A stretch of 64,000 bases of DNA from Sipunculus nudus (GCA_026874595.1 CM049314.1:53305812-53369811), one strand, 5' to 3'; shown: positions 49,101-57,050, counted from the first letter of the stretch. The notes: generated by a model from the letters alone, not told the origin. Program-made: numbers and translations.

Positions 49101-51755
49101 ATGCATCAACAATCTTTTAAAGATGTGTACTGTGACCTTGACCTTTGACCTCATGACCCCAAAATCAATTGGGAGTCTTACTTTTTCAATGGAACATATA
49201 TAAGTCAAGTTTGAAATCCAAACATCAGTAAAAGCTGGAATAATCATCCAGAAACTAATTTTTTGACAATTATGGGGGTATTCAAAGGCATGAAAACAAG
49301 AAAATGATAATAGATGGCGCCACCATTTTCCACCACATCACAAGGCTATCCAAGATCTTTGGTCACCTTGATTTTTGGACCAATCGATGCAAGCTTTCTT
49401 GAGATATATATAAGAATTCGTGTAATTTTCAGCAAATTGACCTATTCAAGGTCAAGGTCACTCTCCTTGCAATGAATGACCCCTTTTTAAATAGGCTTCG
49501 TTCTCTTACCTATATCTATACACATGTAAAGTTTGATAAGGATCAGTAAAATATTTTTTGAGTTATCCCACTCAAGATTTTTCTGAAGGGGCTGGACCAT
49601 CATAAAACCATAGTATCCTGACTTTGTCTGTGGATACAATTTATATTTTATACACTTAATGCAAGACCAATAGCAAATGCTAGCCAATGCTATTGTAGAT
49701 CTTTCAGTTTGTGCCGGAAAAATAGCTCTCATATATCTGTCCATCAGTGTCAGTGCGCATGCCAGGGAACTTAAGCCTGTGTGATCAGTGTGTTGGACTC
49801 GAACTTTAACAACAGCCTTCAATTAATGCTTTTAGCATGGTCAATTTCAATCAAGTTTAGTCATTTTTGGTCATTTTAAGTTAATAGTCTGTCATGTGTT
49901 TGGAGACCCTGTCAATTTTGGGAAAGAACTAACCATTCCATAAATGTAACCAGTAACTGGTAACCCTGTTGTTGTTGATGGGGGCATCAAAATTCACAAA
50001 GTGGTGACTGGAGCCATAGCACAGCCTCATAGCATGTAAGCAAAGCAGATATAAGATAGCTAGATTTAATCAGACTCAATATTATAAGGCCCTGCCATAT
50101 ATAAAATTCAACATGGATAATCTTTTTTAAACATTTACTGACCTTTCAACCAGAGGCATGTCAGTGAGTTTAGTAAGGACAGAGAAGAACAGTTGAACAG
50201 ACGTACTTGAAGACCTAACTGGGAGTCTTGCAGACTCGAGTGATTGACAGCTAAAATTTTGTTACATTTTGTTTCAACGGGCCATGCTCTGAAGAGTTAC
50301 GCGTTGGCATGGGGTAATAACACCTGATGACATGGGTTACAACTTACAAGGGCATTGGGTGGTGTGTAGACTGAGGCTTATATTATATAAACTCTCATTG
50401 TATAGCTATCGGACTCAATATATGGCAGGGCCTAATAATATTGAGTCCGTTTATATCGGGCTAAAAGAAGATAAAGAAGCCACTATAGAACGCGGCTTTA
50501 GAGGGTCTGAGGATCACTTGTGCACTGTCTTAATGAGGTTATGACTATGAGTATACATGAACGGACTTCAAGGATTTATGTAGTGGAGGAGAGTGCAAGT
50601 GGCAAAATTTAGATTAAATCAGATGCAAGCAGCAGTATGACTTCATGCATATCCTATGGATGTTGGGCTGAAGCCTGTGGTTTATAGTAGTACCAAGATA
50701 AATTGAATACTCTCATATATAATTAAGTTAACAGCCGATTGATTAAGGCCTGTAACACATAACATCTTGACAGTTTTAACCTGCAGTCAGTTATACTTAA
50801 ACTTTAGGAAGTGGCTAAACAACCGACAGGGTGCCGGCAGTTTAGTCCACAGGCTAAACAGCCGGCAAATTAATGTATACTCTATTAAGAGTATTTCAGT
50901 GTTATACTAATACTTTATACTTTCCATTATCATTATTATTTGGACAATGAGCTGACAATATAATGATGACTTACCAAATTATCTATTTTGCTGGTTTATA
51001 TGTAATAAGTATGTTGAGTAATAATGAGTAGGTATTAAAAGTACACATTTGTGATATTGACAGGGTACTTTTATATAAATTATCTGATAAAAATTGTAAT
51101 ATTTACAGGATAGTTTATAGATTTTGTCATAAAAATATACCAGAAATGTGAATGTGTGTCCAGAGACTGTTTATAGTTTATACACTAGTGTGCTTATGAG
51201 CAAACAAATAATTAGTGCGTGAAAAAAACTAAGGTTATGTCAAATTAATGGCCAAAGATTCAGCTAATTACTTGATCAAAGGTATAATCACACAATCTTA
51301 CACCACACCCAATTAAAGTTGCTGAGCCTAGCTATTGTGTTGTGAGATGATGCAAGAAATATCAACACCAAATAGCATTTCTTAAGAAAAGGCTATCAAA
51401 ATATCTAAATTGGTAAGTCAGCACTATATTGTCACCTCATTGTCAAAATGATAATGAAAGGTACAGGGAATCACACTGAAATAGAGCATACAATGTAACA
51501 TGTATTACATGTATTGGCTATAGACTCAAGGGCAAGGTCAGTATTCCCTGCCGGCTGTTTAGCCTGTGGACTAAACTGCCGGCACCCTGCCGGCTGTTTA
51601 GCCACTTCCTAAACTTTAAAGAGCCTTTTCGCGTTTTCGGCTAGGTTTCCTTGTGGAAAGGATTCCAAAGTCAATCAGTTTGTTTACTTTTATGGTATGT
51701 TATTTTTAAACAAGAAGGCGCTAAAATTCACTCACGCGTCAAATTTGTTGTTCAT
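22152..51755 (-). CDS. EIF4E2: eIF4E2 (4EHP) cap-binding protein, complete gene in 7 exons
   Basis: Encodes a 219-residue member of the eIF4E family, class II. It binds the mRNA 5' cap but, unlike eIF4E1, does not recruit eIF4G productively. With partners such as GIGYF it represses translation in the cytoplasm. Coding exons on the minus strand are 51736-51755, 44171-44237, 36633-36767, 35716-35820, 26391-26543, 25599-25735 and 22152-22194; lengths sum to 660 nt including the stop, and every phase fits. Seen: start MNNKFDALK like the vertebrate protein; cap-sandwich Tyr62 (QNYDQN, Tyr being the 4EHP signature in place of eIF4E Trp) and Trp108 with Glu109 (RPMWE); dorsal-surface Trp79 (VEQFW); then GGKWIIRLKKGLASRCWENL, LAMLGEQFMVGEEVCGAV, RDTLKRVLNLPPNTIMEYK. 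The tail DNSSYRNTDVFMR is the invertebrate-type C-terminus. The acidic linker (residues 8-29) is shorter than in vertebrates, so a small missed exon in intron 2 is possible. Confidence 0.96.
22694..25627 (-). repeat. 39-bp satellite of duplicated 5' splice sites, ~75 copies
   Basis: The minus-strand monomer is the last 25 nt of exon 6 (acaagtgtcacacagacagc + atcaa) joined to intron bases gtaagtacaccagt. The cttgta landmark at 22694 and 25619 is separated by 2925 bp, exactly 75 x 39, so net indels are whole monomers. Most units keep gtaagtac; variants include gttaag, cttagt-like and shortened forms at ~22860, 24270 and 24420. Two positions vary systematically (gacagc/aacagc; caatac/cagtac). 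Both strands are open only because 39 is divisible by three: 13-residue repeats VSHRQHQVSTPVQ (minus) and LVYLLDAVCVTLV (plus). I do not call these proteins. Confidence 0.97.
25599..25735 (-). CDS. EIF4E2: eIF4E2 exon 6, source of the intronic satellite
   Basis: 137 nt, acceptor ctgaattacag, donor atcaa|gtaagtac. Encodes EDILSLWNKTANDQVTTSRI, RDTLKRVLNLPPNTIMEYK and CHTDSI (residues 161-205) plus two bases of Lys206. Its last 25 nt are the left portion of each 39-bp satellite monomer in the adjacent intron. If the true donor is skipped, the frame reads AAG TAA, ending the protein at Lys206. Confidence 0.97.
25736..26390. other. eIF4E2 intron 5
   Basis: 655-bp intron with no gene inside. It holds the 23-bp minisatellite at 26240-26335 close to the exon 5 donor. 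Confidence 0.9.
26240..26335. repeat. 23-bp minisatellite in intron 5
   Basis: About four copies of actcactacagatacagacccct, the first and last diverged, ending 55 bp from the exon 5 donor at 26390. Confidence 0.9.
26391..26543 (-). CDS. EIF4E2: eIF4E2 exon 5, central core
   Basis: 153 nt (residues 110-160), acceptor attgttacag, donor gtgagtac. Encodes DMANRAGGKWIIRLKKGLAS and RCWENLVLAMLGEQFMVGEE, the most conserved stretch of the family, ending ISIRYQ. Phase 0 at both ends; it joins to E161 of exon 6 as in vertebrate VRFQED. Confidence 0.97.
26544..30670. other. eIF4E2 intron 4, mostly single-copy-looking part
   Basis: No coding exon is recognised. Bases 28983-29045 share an inverted ~55-bp match with 8585-8645. 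Bases 28640-28960 and 30300-30540 have more balanced composition than the AT-rich surroundings and no match elsewhere in the window, so they could be conserved non-coding sequence; this is only suggestive. Confidence 0.4.
31070..31740. repeat. CCATGGG-headed repeat, diverged copy
   Basis: Starts aacaagtgacccatgtttcaagatgctcagct, then three or more diverged sub-units containing cctaatttca.g.ttca and acctccctgga. The same body occurs at 35830-36310 and 45790-45990. Confidence 0.6.
31741..33000. other. AT-rich intron sequence
   Basis: No gene seen. Contains a G-run at 32187-32198, (AT)n near 32545-32565, and a purine-rich gggggggagagaggg at 32882. The rest is AT-rich. Confidence 0.4.
33000..33710. 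repeat. ~320-bp tandem repeat with 18-bp palindrome
   Basis: A unit with catgaccccaattt, cccataacccatgtctatgtat and ttttgacttataatgctcac is repeated 2.2 times (aggtggcgccac at 33209 and 33536, 327 bp apart). At 33207-33224, acaggtggcgccacctgt is a perfect 18-bp palindrome; the second copy carries a mismatch. Confidence 0.85.
33770..35410 (+). repeat. F2 repeat split by Helitron-like copy B
   Basis: The left part (~33770-33840) and right part (35017-35410) together match the uninterrupted F2 copy at ~19970-20415. The tail has gatcagtggttttaatatta.gcagtc and ends atagtcagctgagataaa. Confidence 0.85.
33841..35016 (+). mobile_element. Helitron-like element B, inserted in F2
   Basis: Opposite orientation to copy A. 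The 5' end has the hairpin gccacaaagtggc; the 3' end has gtgtcg-ttc-tgacac, then at and CTAG at 35013-35016. The inside has about six tandem units with ttgacctacttttga and aatgcctgcagatattggcctg. The F2 copy at 20 kb supplies the empty site (a T-run followed by acaaagt), defining both borders to within a few T residues. No coding capacity. Confidence 0.8.
35535..35665. repeat. Short tandem repeat aagtcaactcaagtatatttat
   Basis: About five imperfect copies of a 22-24-bp unit in intron 4, starting about 50 bp from the exon 4 donor. Confidence 0.85.
35716..35820 (-). CDS. EIF4E2: eIF4E2 exon 4, VEQFW to PMWE
   Basis: 105 nt (residues 75-109), acceptor actttttcag, donor gtaatat. Encodes VEQFWRYYNHLVRPSDLSGH then SDYHLFKCGIRPMWE. 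Trp79 is the dorsal partner-binding Trp; Trp108 and Glu109 hold the cap base. Phase 0 at both ends. Confidence 0.96.
35826..36310. repeat. CCATGGG-headed repeat in intron 3
   Basis: The head acaagttgcccatgggccatgatgctcagctg is followed by sub-units like those at 31.1-31.7 kb. It fills most of the 812-bp intron 3. Confidence 0.7.
36633..36767 (-). CDS. EIF4E2: eIF4E2 exon 3, start of cap-binding fold
   Basis: 135 nt (45 codons, residues 30-74) between acceptor tttatgtttcag and donor gtaagtg. It carries LQFQYTFWFSRRTPGKATSS and Tyr62 in QNYDQN, which stacks on the cap in 4EHP proteins. Phase 0 at both ends. Confidence 0.95.
36935..37830. repeat. Second cluster of GGTGGCGCCACC repeats
   Basis: Bases 37000-37380 match 8960-9330 closely. 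Perfect palindromes lie at 37037-37048, 37187-37198 and 37603-37614. A hairpin-like gtatccacaaaact..ttttagcggatac at 37484-37518 matches 9438-9470. Confidence 0.8.
37880..38240. repeat. Local duplication with gcagtctgccaaagctataaatag
   Basis: gcagtctgccaaagctataaatag occurs at ~37978 and ~38039, and cactgagtgaac..cttgacct three times. Related ggcagtctgccaa is found at ~44288. The ctataaata looks like a TATA element, but no start or exon follows. Confidence 0.6.
38670..39680. repeat. Dispersed repeat, direct copy of 46.3-47.5 kb
   Basis: Diverged tandem sub-units with aactcagccaaaaatc.c..aaactggaaccatttgaacaaactt and gggataatttctgtgaaatattggac. One unit carries ggtggcgccacc at 39234-39245. 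Confidence 0.75.
39783..40179. mobile_element. PIF/Harbinger-type MITE (397 bp)
   Basis: Terminal inverted repeat AGCTGTGTTTCCAT, then a second matching block ATCCGTAAA, with the 3-bp direct duplication TTA on both sides (39780-39782, 40180-40182). A TWA target and short TIRs fit PIF/Harbinger. Sub-terminal inverted copies (tttccatatg/cttatggaaac) lie inside. No transposase, so non-autonomous. Confidence 0.8.
40245..41260. other. Intron 2 sequence, no gene
   Basis: No recognised exon or RNA. Bases 40730-40850 include short direct repeats of gata..taccg type. Confidence 0.35.
41270..41640 (+). repeat. F2 repeat, 5' part
   Basis: cttcaatagtta..atgttgagtg, actgacctaatttctag.a..atatatagaggaat and agtggttttgatatta.tcagtcctgaagtgtaacaa match F2 copies; the tail hairpin is missing. 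Confidence 0.7.
43840..44005 (+). repeat. F2 tail fragment next to exon 2
   Basis: Fragment with gatttgtaggtc, acaaaagatcataactatagctc and agtcagccaag, a decayed F2 tail ending 166 bp from exon 2. Confidence 0.5.
44171..44237 (-). CDS. EIF4E2: eIF4E2 exon 2, acidic N-terminal linker
   Basis: The acceptor atctcttgcag precedes 67 nt that complete Ala7 and encode residues 8-29 (LKTDDSGEEENSDL..MEAK). LK.DDSG aligns with the vertebrate ALKDDDSG. The chosen donor AAAA|gtacag is weaker than the others but gives the phase needed by exon 3, and other GTs do not. An extra micro-exon in intron 2 cannot be excluded. Confidence 0.85.
44435..45990 (+). repeat. Composite repeat with GGTCA units, full head and tail
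   Basis: Head aactagggacccatgggtctcgacactcagctg at 44435; tail acctcaattgact..agtcaactgagctaaa at ~45960-45991. Between them are at least five units with tgtgaccttgacctttgacc, a (gga[t/c])n microsatellite at 45448-45500, and a GTGGCGTCACC relative of the palindrome at ~45646. It is the most complete example of the head-body-tail design. Confidence 0.65.
46300..47530. repeat. Dispersed repeat, copy of 38.7-39.7 kb
   Basis: Same sub-unit text (ggaaccat.c.aacaaacttgaga, gggatc.t.tctgtgaaatattggac, gaagaagattt). Has gggggcgccact at ~46847 in place of the perfect palindrome. Confidence 0.7.
47690..49260. repeat. Long tandem array of GGTCA units in intron 1
   Basis: At least five units of about 280 bp with cctgtgaccttgacctttgacctcatgaccccaaaatca, ttgattggc.atatataagtcaagtttgaaa and atccaagctggagttatcatc. 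A half-unit with ttcacctttgacctt alternates. Same theme as 17-18, 44.5-45.4 and 60.8-61.4 kb. Confidence 0.85.
49261..49480. repeat. GGCGCCACC-family fragment
   Basis: Contains gatggcgccaccatttt at ~49313, ccaagatctttggtc and gatttttggaccaat, matching the 33.0-33.7 kb unit. Confidence 0.75.
50073..50447. mobile_element. MITE-like inverted-repeat element (375 bp)
   Basis: The left end gactcaatattataaggccctgccatata is matched in inverse by tatatggcagggcctaataatattgagtc at the right end, about 28 bp with one or two differences. No clear target duplication. No coding capacity. Confidence 0.6.
50805..51616. mobile_element. MITE with ~70-bp GC-rich inverted ends, close to promoter
   Basis: The left end (ttaggaagtggctaaacaaccgacagggtgccggcagtttagtcc) and right end (inverse at 51545-51616) match over about 70 bp, including the inner block aggctaaacagccggca. 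The middle is AT-rich, without open frame. It ends 120 bp from the eIF4E2 exon 1 donor. Short flanking similarity (cttaaact / actttaa) does not give a clear target duplication. Confidence 0.7.
51736..51755 (-). CDS. EIF4E2: eIF4E2 exon 1 (coding part, 20 nt)
   Basis: ATGAACAACAAATTTGACGC followed by the donor gtgagtg encodes MNNKFD plus two bases of Ala7. The start matches the MNNKFDALK start I know for vertebrate eIF4E2. Intron 1 is 7.5 kb. The start codon lies 182 bp from the MED4 start on the other strand. Confidence 0.93.
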
Positions 51756-51937
51756 ATTTATTTCCTAAAACGATTTCCCTTATCAGAATGTTAACACACG
51801 GCTTACTCCTCGGGCCTCTCGTGGTCGTATACCTTCACTTCCGGTTTATCGTCGTCATTGTTTCCTGCTTTCTCATTGGCCAGAGGTGAGCACCTACCTA
51901 AACCGAACTATTTAATTGGCCACCAAGCTCAATCAAG
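51756..51937. promoter_or_regulatory. Bidirectional promoter eIF4E2 / MED4
   Basis: The 182 bp between the two start codons contain an ETS-type cacttccggtt (~51836), two inverted CCAAT boxes (cattggcc ~51875, aattggcc ~51915), and the YY1-like aagATGGCGGC overlapping the MED4 start. No TATA box. This motif set is typical of housekeeping head-to-head promoters. Transcription starts are not determined. Confidence 0.8.
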
Positions 51938-52002
51938 ATGGCGGCGCCCAGTACAAAACAACGACTGCTGTCGCTCGTGGATGATGTTGAAATTGTATCC
52001 AA
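51938..52002 (+). CDS. MED4: Mediator subunit 4 (MED4), first coding exon only
   Basis: MED4 is a core subunit of the Mediator middle module, linking activators to RNA polymerase II in the nucleus. The exon encodes MAAPSTKQRLLSLVDDVEIV plus S and two bases of a Lys/Arg codon, then the strong donor gtaagtat. It aligns with the vertebrate stretch STRERLLSALEDLEVLSR that begins the MED4 coiled coil; the vertebrate protein has a longer Gly-rich leader. The ATG sits in a YY1-like context and the frame is short, so assignment rests on 18 residues. No further MED4 exon was found up to 64000, implying a first intron of more than 12 kb if the call is right. Confidence 0.75.
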
Positions 52003-52535
52003 GTAAGTATACCGACTCCCCCGAACATGTTACAGGCACACACACGGTCGCAAATGCTGACTTTCCTGAGAGTGCTATTTGTATTGCTTTAATTTCCTCC
52101 ATAATAAAGTTGTTTCAAATCTTAAGTAGCGATAATTGGGGAGCGGTACAATACTACGACGTAGGCTTAGGAGTTGGACACCTTACTACCTTAGGCTTAT
52201 AATATAGAATCCGAGGAGCCACTATAGAATCTGGCCTACGCTATAGTAACTGTCCTACATGTCGGTTATCCAACACTATAAGAGTGAGATATTTTGAAGG
52301 AGAAAAACTGGGTTGCACAGGCCTTGCTTTTTGAAAAAGGCACGGGAGTGAAAAATCACTCCCCTCGTAGAGTTAAGGCTAGTGGTTCACTCGCCTGAAA
52401 TTAAAGAGTTAAAATTTCCCCTCTAATTCATGAATATATCATTATATAGTTCAGTAGGGTATGATTTACCTTTCTGTGCAGTAACAGGTGAAAAGTGTTT
52501 ACCCATAAGGTCAACAGATTAACTAATATTGTAAT
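52003..52535. other. 5' part of MED4 intron 1
   Basis: No recognised feature; an open frame running from 51858 to 52202 is in another frame and crosses the exon and donor, so is not a gene. Confidence 0.5.
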
Positions 52536-53379
52536 GGCCGCCCTTATTGACACACGGGGTGTGTCAATAAGGTCCAGCTTATTGACACACGATTTAACTG
52601 CGCATACGTCAAATCTGTCACACTCCCGCTAGATGGCATTGCGTTCACCGTGTGTCACTAACACCCCCGTCGTGATACCCAAAACCGTGTGTCAATAACG
52701 CGAGTTGTTGTTACTATAGCAGGTCTTAATTACCAGGCCGTGTAGGAGAAGTGGTGGCTTTGGACTAATCAGGTCCTTTGATCTCTGACACATGTTTAAC
52801 ATTTATAATAGTTTATTACTTTCATCGCCTAGGTATATTAATTAGTTTAAAACCTATTTTTTTTCAGGCGGGTTATTACTAATTTCGGGGATGAAAATTA
52901 CATCCTTGATGAAAATTATTGATCTCATTTCAAAATTTTAAATATATTCAACAATTAAAAAATAAAATATAATTTACATACATATATCTCTTGTTTTATT
53001 CAATATCATTTTTCTAACAAGAAAATAATAAACAAGGATAATAGGAAAAAATAAGCTTTATTGAAATTAATACAAAATAATGTTAATCATAGTTTCTTAT
53101 GGCTAAATATACAAAATTTATAAGCACATCGATCCTGAATAATTAAATAATTGCTATTGACCTGGAGAAGTGGATACTTTATAACTCTAATTATAATACA
53201 GACGTGATTACTAGGAATTTTGCCACATTGTTCTTTATGAAATGTATATACTTTTCTAGATTTTCACGATGTAAAGTGGACATGTTCAAAATCAGAGGAA
53301 CAAACCGAAAATGAAATTGGCTAAGTTACTATGAGCCATGGAATGGTCATATCTTTATCAAAAACTCATCATCGTGGCC

Positions 53380-54215
53380 TGATCGATTACAGAATAACGC
53401 GTCTTACTTTAACAAACTTAACCTTATAGCCAAAGATCAGAATGGGGTTCGAAAAGGACGCTCCTGTACTGATCATATTTTCAGTTACTTCATTATTAAG
53501 TAATCGTTTGCCTCAAGGAATAGAAACACGTCGCCCTAGTAAGTGGGCATGCATGCAGGAAAAAGCTGTTGATGGGTAAATATAGAAAACTACTCTTCAC
53601 TCGCGGCTGTTTGGACTAAAAATTGATTACAAAATCTATAACACCATAAACAGTTTATATAGTAGTTGTTCAGCTTATGTATGATTAAGTAATAATATTT
53701 TCACAAATTGGTTTGGGGTACTATGTGATGTACAAGACGATATAATACGTCACGCTGTTTAATATATATGCAACGGCTTAACAGAAAAAATAAAAAGCCT
53801 CATGTCGGTATAAAATCCTTTTTTATGGCCTAAAAGTTTTGATTTCCTAGCGCTTGCTGGATTTTAAGCTCTTGGTCTAGTATTGAGCAAGTTTAAGAAT
53901 TTTAAGGATACTATACTTATATTACTCCTTTACAACTTTATATACTATGATGGTAGTAACAGTCCTGTAGATTATGCGTCTGAGTTATGGGGATATGCAT
54001 AAACCCCGTCATGTGATAATATTCAAAACAGAGCTCTTCGTTATCTTTTGTAGTGTTCACAGGTTCTGCATGTGTAATTGCTACTGTAAAAGAGACAATG
54101 GTTGTTTAACATGTAGATATCATTTGATTGAGATGTTACGATTTTGGAATCACTATGGATCACACAAGTCTAACCAAGAAAATATTTATATTGCATATAA
54201 CCTTGCAAGTCGCGG
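53380..54215 (+). pseudogene. Decayed non-LTR retrotransposon reverse transcriptase
   Basis: Frame-broken pieces show typical RT text: KDQNGVRKGRSCTDHIFSY (~53430-53490), then GLKIDYKIYNTINSLYSS (~53612-53665), then SPVDYASELWGY..NIQNRALRYLL (~53960-54050) and LIEMLRFWNHY. These correspond in order to fingers/palm-downstream blocks of LINE RTs. Many stops and frameshifts; not functional. Clade not resolved. Confidence 0.75.
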
Positions 54216-54534
54216 ATAACTGCGGTGCTCAGATGCAAAGAAGTAAGATACTCGATCGAATCCATTGATGTATATTAATACACACTTACAATAAAATAGC
54301 GCCGCATTACCAACGTAATCTGAAACAGAAGTTACGTTCTGATAATCAACATAAATGGCTTGAATAATGCCGATCGGTTCCGAAATTAGAATTTTTTTAT
54401 CAGTTTTATCAGCACTCAGTGCACAGCACATAATTAAGTATAATATATACGTTAAAAAGTATATGGCCCGATCGACGGCAGCAAACATACCATTATAAAT
54501 AAATTACTAATAAAACCTGCAAAGAAAATCCAAA

Positions 54535-55175
54535 CAAGAGAAAACAAGAGAAACATTTAGTCACTCTGGGCTTAGTAGTTAAGAAATGGATACAAGATTT
54601 AATTGATATATCAGAGGAGATTGTTTATATGGAATTCTCCAAGTTAAACCCATTTTTTCATAGACTGAATGTAATAGATTCTCCTACTTGTACCTTAACA
54701 GCCTTACTTGTAAATTAGAAAGAGAAACTTTATCACATATTTTTGGAATCGTTCTTTTGTCGCTAACTTGTGGTTAAAAAATACAAGAAGTTTTGAATAG
54801 TTTGTCATTAAACACCTCTGTTAAGTTTTCAGTATCTGAAGTTCTGTTAGGTTAAAGCGAACATAGATGGTTAAATATGCTAACACTGGATGTGAAAAAG
54901 TATGTTTATAATTGCAGATGTCCCAAAATGTTACCGAACTATCATGGATGTATAAGCTATGTTAAGCAGATTTATTCAACAGAAGATGTAATCGCTATGA
55001 AAGGAGGTAAATTAACTCAACATTTTTCAAAATGGGAAAACCTTACCTACCTGCTCTCCTCTACATGAATAATCTTCACGATTCAATGTAAACTGTTATT
55101 GAAATATTAATTTCTATATGTATGTATGTACTGTTCCGTTATGCATGTACTATGTTTGTGTAATAAAAAAAAAAG
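54535..55175 (+). mobile_element. 5'-truncated LINE insertion with 14-bp TSD and A tail
   Basis: Ends in an A-rich tail (55163-55175) and is flanked by the direct repeat aaagaaaatccaaa (54521-54534, 55176-55189). Broken frames encode a C-terminal motif of LINE ORF2: CKLERETLSHIFW then a changed third ligand, LWLKIQEVLNSLSLNTSVKF. This is classic target-primed insertion. The tail region corresponds to that of the RT piece upstream, but the duplication shows it arrived as a separate truncated copy. Confidence 0.8.
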
Positions 55176-56099
55176 AAAGAAAATCCAAATAATTCATCAT
55201 GCTATATAAAATAGACACAATTAATATACACAATATAAACATGATAAGATACGGACACAAACATGCATACACATTTTTATAATATACAAAATGTACCTTA
55301 CATAAATATTCAAGCAAGTTCCATATAAAATTATAATTCCAAAACAGTCTTCTTCAGTATCATCCTTCTCGACCTCTGAACAGTGTTTCCTAATCGTCTG
55401 CATGCCCTGCCATGCAGGGGCCATGTATGAGGTAAATATGCAACTAGAGAATTTTTAAAGGATTGTTTCATTTATTATCTTTGACGCATTATTTCCAAAT
55501 TTTTATTATTCTATAATAAGAAATGGATATCTATATAAGAATAACTACCATATTTGATATGTAATGACTAAATGTGCTCAAATTAGTCAAATATACCTTG
55601 TACAATGCAATGCAACGTTTTCTTACCGACTTTATCAATATCAACGTCATGCATAACGTTATGGTGGTAGATCAAAGCTTGAGCCGATAAATTCGACTTA
55701 GGATACACAATGACTCTCAAACAACACCACCTTTCACAAAATGCTTATTTTTTGTAAAATTATTATCTCCTAGCTGTATATTACAGAATATTACTTTTGT
55801 TTATAATTTGCGTTAAAGATGGAAAATAGGCCACTGAATAAAAGATTTAAATACACAATTACCCTGGAAAACCCCAGTTACATTAATTTAAGGCAAAAGA
55901 AACGTCTTCGCAATGATAAAAAAAAACACCATATTTCACGACGCTCAATTTCCCTGGTAGCCTTTGAAGTTACTTGGCCCTTTGATCTAGGACACCAGTG
56001 ATCAGAGACTGCAAAACACGGTAACCGAGACTTCCAAATCGAGGTAACCGAGACTTTCGGACCGTGTGTCAATAAGCACTCCGTATTGTAATATATAAC

Positions 56100-57050
56100 T
56101 AATAACCAAAATTTAAATGTTTACAAAAAAAAAATCCATGATCATTTACTAACAGCATAATTTGTATTTTTATACACTAATAACTAAAATATTTTGGTTG
56201 TGATGGCATTATTACACATATATTTCAGAATACATTATTCAAAATTAAATATTTACAAACAAATATTTATTTGAGATATTTTTGTTGAAGTTGGGCCGCA
56301 TGAAATCTCATTAACTGATGAGTCCCGGGGATACTTCAGTTAATTGGCCCTTTAACATATACGAAAAGTCTTAACAAATAAAAAGATAAGAAAGAAATTA
56401 TTATAAGAAGAGGAGAAGATAATACCATAAGTGTTGAATTATAGGTATATCAAATGGTATATGAATCGACATGTATGGCTTCTGTGCTAAATCTTTATTA
56501 TTTAGTAGGTTTGACGGAAAAACACGTGCCAATGTCGATCTGTTCATTCTTCTTCTTGGTTCAATAAAAAGTTGATGATACAGTCAATAAAATACAAAAA
56601 AATATATATATATTTTAAAAAAATCTGTACGAATATATTGCATCTAGTACCTGAACACTTCTAAAAATCAACTGTTTTTTGTTAATCTAAATAAAGATAT
56701 CAGATAGCCACTTCAAAGTGTACATTTTTTCATGGTGCCATGTGTCAGTTGACCATCGCTAAAAACGCGTATTATCAGTTCATATATCGTTCGACAAATG
56801 TCAAATGCAGAAACTGCCAAGCTTCATTTCAGAAAACAATAATTATAAATAGACCTAACTTGCGCTTTAAGCGGGTTTGACATGTTTTGCAACTTGCTCT
56901 TCAGCGGTGGGAATTCATGTCACATACTGACATAGGGCCTAACTGCAGAAAGCGTCGGTTGCGTGAACATACAACAGGTCACAGAAGTTCCGGGACGACT
57001 AAGGCTTGCACATGCGAATATTGACATGAGGGAATTCCTATTCAAATTAA
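56100..57050. other. AT-rich MED4 intron sequence
   Basis: No gene or repeat recognised beyond AT-rich tracts. Confidence 0.4.

Larger units (their letters stand above)
52536..56083. mobile_element. TIR element with 9-bp TSD (MULE-like?), containing LINE debris
   Basis: Left end has cttattgacacacgg, right end ccgtgtgtcaataag. Outside them the 9-mer TATTGTAAT is repeated directly (52527-52535, 56084-56092), a plausible target duplication. The outermost 7 bp of the two ends do not match. The left end forms a perfect 13-bp hairpin (52543-52571), and gtgtgtcaataa.. motifs recur to 52700. A 9-bp duplication suggests Mutator-like elements, but no transposase is visible. Confidence 0.65.

Noticed and set aside
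51858-52202. 114-codon plus-strand open frame over the MED4 start
   Set aside because: It is in another frame and reads through the promoter, exon 1 and a strong donor.
54877-55068. 63-codon open frame
   Set aside because: Part of the truncated LINE copy's decayed 3' region, not an independent gene.
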